Origin: an uncultured Eubacteriales bacterium
GTDB taxonomy: Bacteria > Bacillota > Clostridia > Lachnospirales > CAG-274
Assembly: GCA_902495025.1 (NCBI GenBank)
Contig: CABUWB010000042.1
Coordinates: 1 to 10,627, forward strand
DNA: 10,627 nt
Direction of reading: 5' to 3'
Of this stretch, positions 5,836 to 10,627 are shown one piece after another; position 1 is the stretch's first letter; every line of letters starts with the position of its first letter. A program made the position numbers and the translations under genes. A model generated the notes under the pieces. That model was not told where the DNA came from, made no database searches, and saw nothing but the letters and a program-made list of their open reading frames with translations.

Positions 5836-5864
5836 ATTATAAAATATTTTTTTAGTATTGTCAA
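5836..5864 (-). promoter_or_regulatory. MATE gene promoter (perfect consensus)
   Basis: TTGACA (5859-5864) and TATAAT (5836-5841) with a 17-base spacer on the minus strand match the sigma-A consensus exactly. A promoter this strong fits control by premature termination in the leader. The 134 bases between it and the pyr -35 box (5865-5998) are very AT-rich, and I see no gene there. Confidence 0.88.
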
Positions 5865-5998
5865 GAAAAATAATCTAATAAAATTAATTTAGTTATAAAA
5901 ACAGCAATTATTTGTCAACCCAAACTTACAGATAAAATTAAACAAAAATTTTACCTCAAATCCACAAATCTATATACGAAATTTTGTGACGGAATTTG

Positions 5999-6027
5999 TT
6001 GACAAGCTCCCTTATAAATGTTACAAT
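5999..6027 (+). promoter_or_regulatory. Promoter of the pyrimidine operon
   Basis: TTGACA (5999-6004) and TACAAT (6022-6027) are 17 bases apart. Transcription would begin near 6034, leaving a leader of about 285 nt before pyrB, which contains a hairpin, a leader peptide and an attenuator. Confidence 0.85.
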
Positions 6028-6044
6028 CTTTTAGATAAGTATAA

Positions 6045-6070
6045 GAAAGCTTTGATTAATCATTGCTTTC
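6045..6070 (+). promoter_or_regulatory. 5' hairpin of the pyr leader
   Basis: GAAAGC (6045-6050) pairs with GCTTTC (6065-6070); inside, past TT/TT mismatches, lies the palindrome TGATTAATCA. It sits about 12 nt into the transcript, before the leader-peptide ribosome site. It could be an RNA polymerase pause signal or a 5' stabiliser; the palindrome could also be a protein site on DNA. The role is not determined. Confidence 0.45.
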
Positions 6071-6099
6071 AAAGTAACAACAGCAAGGAGGAAACGGCT

Positions 6100-6210
6100 A
6101 TGGGTATCGCAGGCGTATATAAAGTTCATAAGCGCAATATTATCCCTTTTCCTTCTATTTTTATTTGCTGTTCATTTAAAGAACAAAGACAATGGAAAGA
6201 GTGTTTTTAA
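6100..6210 (+). CDS. pyr operon leader peptide (36 residues)
   Basis: This short gene starts at an ATG with AAGGAGG (6085-6091) 8 bases upstream, as strong a ribosome site as those of the structural genes. The peptide begins MGIAGVYKVHKRN and ends KECF; its middle (codons 15-26, about 6142-6177) is encoded by a pyrimidine-rich, U-rich stretch: IPFPSIFICCSF. The stop codon (6208-6210) lies in the loop of the attenuator hairpin at 6185-6232. By analogy with E. coli pyrL, slow transcription of the U-rich stretch when UTP is low would let the ribosome catch up and cover the hairpin's left arm, allowing transcription into pyrB. The product itself probably has no function. The reading frame extends upstream to 5986, but only the 6100 start has a ribosome site. 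Confidence 0.72.
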   Translation: MGIAGVYKVHKRNIIPFPSIFICCSFKEQRQWKECF

Positions 6211-6232
6211 AGCCCTTTTTATTGTCTTTTTT
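6185..6232 (+). terminator. pyr operon attenuator (intrinsic terminator)
   Basis: A 15-bp stem with two G-U pairs (6185-6199 with 6215-6229) closes a 15-base loop and runs into TTTTTT (6227-6232). The leader peptide's last eight codons span the left arm and loop, so a translating ribosome would prevent folding. Just downstream, a second hairpin ATGCCC/GGGCAT (6234-6239 with 6244-6249, loop TGCG) without a T run may stabilise the read-through mRNA. Confidence 0.8.
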
Positions 6233-6319
6233 AATGCCCTGCGGGGCATAATATCGGTAATTGAGATAGAAAAAATTATTTTTCGGATGCAATTATAATA
6301 ACAGGAGGAGGCAGGAGAT

Positions 6320-7240
6320 ATGTTTAACAGAAAAGACCTTCTTGGTCTGAGGGATTTAAGCGAAAACGAAATTATGACTATCCTTGAAACCGCAAAGGTT
6401 ATGAAGGAAAAGATTGACAATCCCTCTCTCAGGAGTGACGAGCTTAAAAAGAGCAGTATCGTTACCATGTTTTATGAAAATTCAACCCGTACAAGAATGT
6501 CGTTTATGCTTGCGGGCGATTATCTTGGCGCAATCGTAAAGGACTTAGGTGTTGCAACAAGCAGCGTAAACAAGGGTGAAAGCCTTATAGATACGGGCAA
6601 AACGCTCGACCAGATGGGCATAAACGTAATGATTATAAGACACCAGATGACAGGTGCGGCTGACGTGCTTGCAAGAAATGTAAATGCCTCCGTAGTCAAT
6701 GCGGGCGACGGCTCAAACGAGCACCCCACACAGGCGCTTCTGGACTTATTTACCATTATGGAGTACAAAAAGAGGTTTGAGGGCTTAAACGTTACAATCT
6801 TAGGCGATATTTCGCACTCCAGAGTGGCAAGGAGCAATGCCTTTGGTCTTACCAAGCTTGGTGCAAATGTAACGCTTGCAGGCCCATCAACGCTGATTAG
6901 CGGCTCAATGAAATCACTCGGTGTAAATGTTACAAGCGACATAAAGGGTGCTATTGCAAATGCCGATGTCGTTATGGGACTTAGAATACAGTTTGAAAGA
7001 CAGAAGAATATGCCTTTCCCAAGCCTTAGGGAGTATTCAAGTCTTTTCGGTGTAAATGCGGAAACGCTTAAATACGCTAAAAAGGACGTACTTATTATGC
7101 ACCCGGGCCCCGTAAACAGAGGCGTGGAGCTTTCAACAGAGGTTATTGACGGAAAGAACTCAGTTATAAATGTACAGGTTAAAAACGGTGTTGCGGTAAG
7201 AATGGCTATTTTAAAGCTGCTTACCGAGGCAAACTCATAA
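6320..7240 (+). CDS. pyrB: Aspartate carbamoyltransferase, catalytic subunit
   Basis: Joins carbamoyl phosphate and aspartate to make N-carbamoyl-aspartate, the first committed pyrimidine step. At 306 residues it is full length. Key motifs are present: carbamoyl-phosphate site STRTR (55-59), K85 in NKGES, HPTQALLD (135-142), GDISHSRVARSN (162-173) and MHPGPVNRG near the C-terminus. The ATG at 6320 is preceded by a purine-rich AGGAGGAGGCAGGAG, which gives two overlapping ribosome sites. No regulatory subunit gene (pyrI) follows, since pyrC begins 13 bases later, so allosteric control of the E. coli type is not expected from this locus; expression is probably governed by the leader attenuator. 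First structural gene of the operon. Confidence 0.97.
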   Translation: MFNRKDLLGLRDLSENEIMTILETAKVMKEKIDNPSLRSDELKKSSIVTMFYENSTRTRMSFMLAGDYLGAIVKDLGVATSSVNKGESLIDTGKTLDQMGINVMIIRHQMTGAADVLARNVNASVVNAGDGSNEHPTQALLDLFTIMEYKKRFEGLNVTILGDISHSRVARSNAFGLTKLGANVTLAGPSTLISGSMKSLGVNVTSDIKGAIANADVVMGLRIQFERQKNMPFPSLREYSSLFGVNAETLKYAKKDVLIMHPGPVNRGVELSTEVIDGKNSVINVQVKNGVAVRMAILKLLTEANS

Positions 7241-7253
7241 GGAGGTAAGTAAT

Positions 7254-8552
7254 ATGAGGCTTTTAATTAAGGGCGGCAGGGTGCTTGACCCTGCAAACGG
7301 TATTGATGCACTTATGGACGTACTTACCGAGGACGGTAAGGTTAAGCTTGTTGCGGAAAATATTACAGAGGCGGCAGATGAGGTTATTGACGCTGCGGGC
7401 AAGTGGGTTGCACCCGGTCTTATAGATTTGCACGTACATTTAAGAGAGCCGGGCTTTGAAAAGAAGGAAACCATTAAAACAGGCTCAATGGCTGCTGCTG
7501 CGGGCGGCGTTACCACAATATGTGCAATGCCAAACACCAAGCCTGTTACCGACAACGAGATTATTGTTGAATATATTAAGATGAAGGCTGACAGGGAGGC
7601 GGTTGTAAACGTACTGCCAATAGGTGCAATCACCAAGGGTCAGCAGGGCGAGGAGCTTGCCGACATAGGCAGAATGGCGGCGGTAGGTGCGTGTGCTATC
7701 TCCGAGGATGGCAGAAGCGTTGCCAATGCAGGACTTATGAAAACTGCCTTAAGATATGCAGGTATGTTCAATATGCCTGTGTTTGACCACTGTGAGGACG
7801 GAAACCTTGCAGGCAAGGGACAGATGAATGCAGGCGACAGGGCTGCGCTCTTAGGCTTAAAGGGCATAAGCAACGACAGTGAGGAGGTTATTGTATCAAG
7901 GGATATGATACTTGCCGACAGCGTTGGTGCGCCTATCCATTTATGCCACATAAGCACCTCGGGCTCTGTTAAGCTGATTGAACATGCAAAGCAGAGGGGT
8001 GTTAAGGTAACGGCAGAGGTTACACCACATCACTTTACCTTATGCGATGAGGACATTACCGAATATGACGCTAACTACAAAATGAACCCTCCATTAAGGA
8101 GCAGGGCTGATGTTGAGTGTATGAAGCAGGCTTTAAAGGACAATATATTAGAGGTAATAGCAACTGACCATGCACCTCACCATATTGATGAAAAGAACTG
8201 CGAGTTTGAGAAAGCTGCAAACGGCATTACCGGTCTTGAAACCTCGCTTGCACTCTCCATTACGGAGCTTGTTGAGGGCGGCTGGCTTACACCATACCAG
8301 CTTATTGAAAAAATGAGTACAAACCCTGCCAGAATATTAGGCAGAAGTAATATAGGCAATCTTTCAGTCGGTGCCGATGCCGATATTACGGTAATTGACC
8401 CCGATATGGAATATACAATAGACAGAAATAAAATGTACAGCAAGGGTCTTAATACTCCTTTCCATGGCAGAAAGGTAAAGGGTATTGCGGCTTACACAAT
8501 AGTAGGTGGCAGGGTTGTTGCACAGTACGGAAAGTTAAAGGAGGATATGTAA
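7254..8552 (+). CDS. pyrC: Dihydroorotase, class I
   Basis: Cyclises carbamoyl-aspartate to dihydroorotate. The 432-residue protein shows the class I amidohydrolase metal ligands: H60 and H62 in DLHVHLREPG, D152 in SEDGR (the aspartate that bridges or replaces the carbamylated lysine in class I enzymes; its neighbour is Glu instead of the frequent Asp), H179 in DHC, H232 in CHIS and D305 in ATDHAPHH. The substrate-binding MNPPLRS (277-283) is also present. GGAGG lies immediately after the pyrB stop codon. The last base of its TAA stop is the first base of the pyrF ATG, so the two are translationally coupled. Confidence 0.96.
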   Translation: MRLLIKGGRVLDPANGIDALMDVLTEDGKVKLVAENITEAADEVIDAAGKWVAPGLIDLHVHLREPGFEKKETIKTGSMAAAAGGVTTICAMPNTKPVTDNEIIVEYIKMKADREAVVNVLPIGAITKGQQGEELADIGRMAAVGACAISEDGRSVANAGLMKTALRYAGMFNMPVFDHCEDGNLAGKGQMNAGDRAALLGLKGISNDSEEVIVSRDMILADSVGAPIHLCHISTSGSVKLIEHAKQRGVKVTAEVTPHHFTLCDEDITEYDANYKMNPPLRSRADVECMKQALKDNILEVIATDHAPHHIDEKNCEFEKAANGITGLETSLALSITELVEGGWLTPYQLIEKMSTNPARILGRSNIGNLSVGADADITVIDPDMEYTIDRNKMYSKGLNTPFHGRKVKGIAAYTIVGGRVVAQYGKLKEDM

Positions 8553-9484
8553 TGATTATTGATACGCTGATAAGTAAAATTGAGGCTACGGGCAATCCTA
8601 CCGTTGTAGGTCTTGACCCACGACTTAATTATATACCTGCATACATTACTGATAAGTATTACACAAAGTACGGCTATACAAAAAAGGCTGCCGCAAAGTC
8701 AATGTATAAGTTCAATAAGGCTATTATTGACGCTGTTTTCGATATTGTGCCTGCTGTTAAGCCACAGATTGCAATGTACGAGCGTTACGGCATTGAGGGT
8801 TTAAAGGCTTATGCCAAAACCTGTGCCTACGCTAAGGAAAAGGGTCTTGTTGTTATAGGCGATATTAAGAGGAGTGACATTTCCTCAACGGCAGAGGCTT
8901 ATTCGGACGCACATATCGGTCAGGTAAGCGTTGGTGAAAATACCTTTGACAGCGACTTTGCACAGGACTTTGTTACAATCAATGCCTACTTAGGCTCTGA
9001 CGGTGTAACACCTTTTATTAAGGACTGTAAGGCATTTGACAAGGGACTTTTCGTGCTTGCAAAAACCTCTAACCCAAACAGCGGTGAAATTCAGGATTTG
9101 GACGTTGACGGAATGACAGTGTACCAGAAAATGGGTCTGCTCATTGAAAAATGGGGCAGCGAGCTTATGGGCGAAAAGGGCTACAGCGGTGTTGGTGCGG
9201 TTGTAGGTGCAACGCATCCCGAGCAGGCTAAAAAGTTAAGAGAGCTTATGCCTCACACCTTCTTCCTTGTACCCGGCTACGGCGCACAGGGCGGCAAGGC
9301 GGAGGATTTGGCAGTCTGCTTTGACAAGAACGGTATTGGCGCAATAGTAAACTCATCAAGAGGCATTATTGCCGCACACATGAAGGACGAATATAAGGAC
9401 TGCTATGCTGACGAAACACAGTTTGCTCTTGCTGCAAGACAGGCTTGTATCAATATGAAAAATGATTTAAGGAGATGTATTTGA
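8552..9484 (+). CDS. pyrF: Orotidine 5'-phosphate decarboxylase, type 2
   Basis: Converts OMP to UMP, the last step of the pathway. The 310-residue length and sequence fit the type-2 (longer) subfamily, not the ~240-residue B. subtilis/E. coli type. Visible motifs: VVGLDPRL (18-25), AVKPQIAMYERYG (68-80), catalytic D104-I-K106-R-S-D109, DFVTINAYLGSDG, and the phosphate loop VPGYGAQGG. AAAGGAGG (8537-8544) lies within the end of pyrC. The stop is followed after one base by carA. pyrD, pyrK and pyrE, needed between PyrC and PyrF, are not in this window and may lie downstream of carB or elsewhere. Confidence 0.95.
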   Translation: MIIDTLISKIEATGNPTVVGLDPRLNYIPAYITDKYYTKYGYTKKAAAKSMYKFNKAIIDAVFDIVPAVKPQIAMYERYGIEGLKAYAKTCAYAKEKGLVVIGDIKRSDISSTAEAYSDAHIGQVSVGENTFDSDFAQDFVTINAYLGSDGVTPFIKDCKAFDKGLFVLAKTSNPNSGEIQDLDVDGMTVYQKMGLLIEKWGSELMGEKGYSGVGAVVGATHPEQAKKLRELMPHTFFLVPGYGAQGGKAEDLAVCFDKNGIGAIVNSSRGIIAAHMKDEYKDCYADETQFALAARQACINMKNDLRRCI

Positions 9485-9485
9485 T

Positions 9486-10574
9486 ATGCGAAAGACTATT
9501 AAGGCTGAGCTGATACTTGAAAACGGTATGAAGTTTAAGGGTAATGCCTTTGGCTATATTAAGGAAACCGTAGGCGAGGTTGTGTTTACAACAGGTATGA
9601 CAGGCTATCAGGAAACCATAACCGACCCTTCCTTTGCAGGTCAGATTGTTACAATGACATACCCTCTTATAGGTAACTACGGTATTAACCTTGACGATAT
9701 GGAGAGCCGCAAGCCTTTCCTTAAAGCGCTTATCGTAAGGGAAAAGTGCGATATGCCAAACAACTGGCGCTGCGAAATGGAGCTTGACGGATATTTAAGA
9801 CAGAATAAGATTATGGGTCTTGAGGGCATTGACACAAGAGCGCTCACAAGAACAATAAGAGAAAAGGGCTGTATGAAGGGTATTATCACAACAAGGGTTG
9901 ACGACCTTACACCAAGCCAGATTAAGCAGAAGTTTGACACATATACAAACGTAAATGCGGTAAGAGAGGTTACAATTGACGAGCCTTACACCGTAAGCGG
10001 CGGCGGCACTCACCTTGCAGTGCTTGACTGCGGTATTAAGAATGGTATCATCAGAGACCTTGCAAAGAGGGGCTGCAAATTAAGCGTATTCCCTGCTTAT
10101 ACCTCTGCTGATGAAATTCTTTCCGTAAATCCTGATGCTATCTTCCTTGGCAACGGCCCTGGCGACCCTAAGGATATACCAGAGATTGTTGATACGGTTA
10201 AGGCACTTATTGAAAGCGGCAAGCCTGTACTTGGCATCTGCCTTGGTCATCAGCTTATAAGCCTTGCACTTGGCTGCAACACAACCAAGCTTAAATTTGG
10301 TCATCATGGCGGAAACCACCCTGTTAAGGACTTGCAGACAGGCAGGGTTTACATCACAAGCCAGAACCACAACTACGTTGTATGCGACCTGTGTGATGAT
10401 GTAGAGCCTACTTTTGTAAATGTAAATGACGGCAGTATTGAGGGTATCAGACATAAGACAAAGCCTATCTACTCAGTACAGTTCCACCCCGAGGCAAGCC
10501 CCGGACCACTTGATACTCAAGTGCTTTTTGACAGATTTTTAAAGATTATTGAGGAGGTTAAGACTAATGCCTAA
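9486..10574 (+). CDS. carA: Carbamoyl-phosphate synthase, small (glutaminase) subunit
   Basis: Releases ammonia from glutamine and channels it to CarB for carbamoyl phosphate synthesis. The 362-residue protein has the N-terminal small-subunit domain (GMTGYQETITDPSFAGQ, 38-53) and a class I glutamine amidotransferase domain with the triad C252 in GICLGHQ, H334 and E336 in QFHPEAS. GNGPGDP (222-228) and GHHGGNHPVKDL (272-283) are the usual supporting motifs. AAGGAG (9469-9474) inside pyrF is 11 bases before the ATG. The final 8 bases overlap carB. Placement within the pyr operon suggests the product serves pyrimidine synthesis, though arginine synthesis may share it. Confidence 0.97.
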   Translation: MRKTIKAELILENGMKFKGNAFGYIKETVGEVVFTTGMTGYQETITDPSFAGQIVTMTYPLIGNYGINLDDMESRKPFLKALIVREKCDMPNNWRCEMELDGYLRQNKIMGLEGIDTRALTRTIREKGCMKGIITTRVDDLTPSQIKQKFDTYTNVNAVREVTIDEPYTVSGGGTHLAVLDCGIKNGIIRDLAKRGCKLSVFPAYTSADEILSVNPDAIFLGNGPGDPKDIPEIVDTVKALIESGKPVLGICLGHQLISLALGCNTTKLKFGHHGGNHPVKDLQTGRVYITSQNHNYVVCDLCDDVEPTFVNVNDGSIEGIRHKTKPIYSVQFHPEASPGPLDTQVLFDRFLKIIEEVKTNA

Positions 10575-10627
10575 GGATAATTCAATTAAAAAGGTTCTTG
10601 TTATAGGCTCAGGCCCTATAGTTATAG
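10567..10627 (+). CDS. carB: Carbamoyl-phosphate synthase, large subunit (N-terminal fragment; cut by window)
   Basis: Only the first 20 codons are present: MPKDNSIKKVLVIGSGPIVI, the characteristic CarB start containing the glycine-rich VLVIGSGPI of the pre-ATP-grasp fold. The ATG lies inside the end of carA (8-base overlap), with GAGGAGG about 10 bases upstream. The enzyme uses ammonia from CarA, bicarbonate and two ATP. The right edge cuts the gene, so completeness cannot be judged. Confidence 0.93.
   Translation, partial: MPKDNSIKKVLVIGSGPIVI

Noticed and set aside
5895..5918. Second minus-strand promoter for the MATE gene
   Set aside because: TTGACA (5913-5918) is present, but the best -10 match is weak or at 15-base spacing; the perfect promoter at 5836-5864 is sufficient.
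5986..6099. Upstream extension of the leader ORF to the ATG at 5986
   Set aside because: It would start before the -35/-10 boxes at 5999-6027, so it would not be in the transcript, and it has no ribosome site. The ATG at 6100 has AAGGAGG at ideal spacing.
6034..6319. PyrR-binding attenuator
   Set aside because: I looked for the conserved purine-rich PyrR loop and for mutually exclusive antiterminator stems and did not find them; the translated-leader layout explains the sequence better.

Overview
The window looks like chromosome of a low-to-moderate GC Clostridia-type Firmicute, perhaps an Oscillospiraceae/Ruminococcaceae-like gut species. The grounds are strong AGGAGG ribosome sites, near-consensus sigma-A promoters with 17-base spacers, a long (380-residue) PRPP synthetase, a type-2 OMP decarboxylase and a zinc-ribbon/membrane/TPR-like protein of a kind common in gut Clostridia. 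The taxonomy is inference.

Left part (1-2400, accessory): the 3' part of a zinc-ribbon, coiled-coil, single-membrane-segment protein with a recent 111-bp tandem duplication; a terminator; a decayed fragment of the 3' end of prs; then a short operon of two antitoxin-like genes and one RelE-type toxin, closed by a bidirectional terminator. The toxin-antitoxin genes therefore lie between two copies of the prs 3' end plus terminator, one decayed and one intact.

Middle (2400-5865, mostly minus strand): prs (PRPP synthetase) with its own promoter; a stand-alone structured RNA of about 160 nt with consensus-like promoter and intrinsic terminator, of no family I can name with confidence; a small BECR-fold (PBECR-like) nuclease gene; and a MATE exporter with a perfect-consensus promoter and a two-hairpin leader ending in a terminator just before the ribosome site, possibly a guanidine-IV (mepA-type) riboswitch.

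Right part (5999-10627, plus strand): the pyrimidine operon pyrB-pyrC-pyrF-carA-carB (carB cut by the window edge), tightly packed with 1- to 13-base junctions or overlaps. Its leader encodes a 36-residue peptide with a strong ribosome site and a pyrimidine-rich stretch; the peptide's stop codon lies in the loop of an intrinsic terminator. This is the layout of the enterobacterial pyrBI attenuator, and no PyrR-binding loop was seen. Together CarAB make carbamoyl phosphate, PyrB and PyrC convert it to dihydroorotate, and PyrF makes UMP; prs in the same neighbourhood supplies the PRPP used by PyrE (not in the window).

The most notable items are the pyrBI-like leader, the unassigned structured RNA next to the nuclease gene, and the duplicated prs 3' end around the toxin-antitoxin genes.
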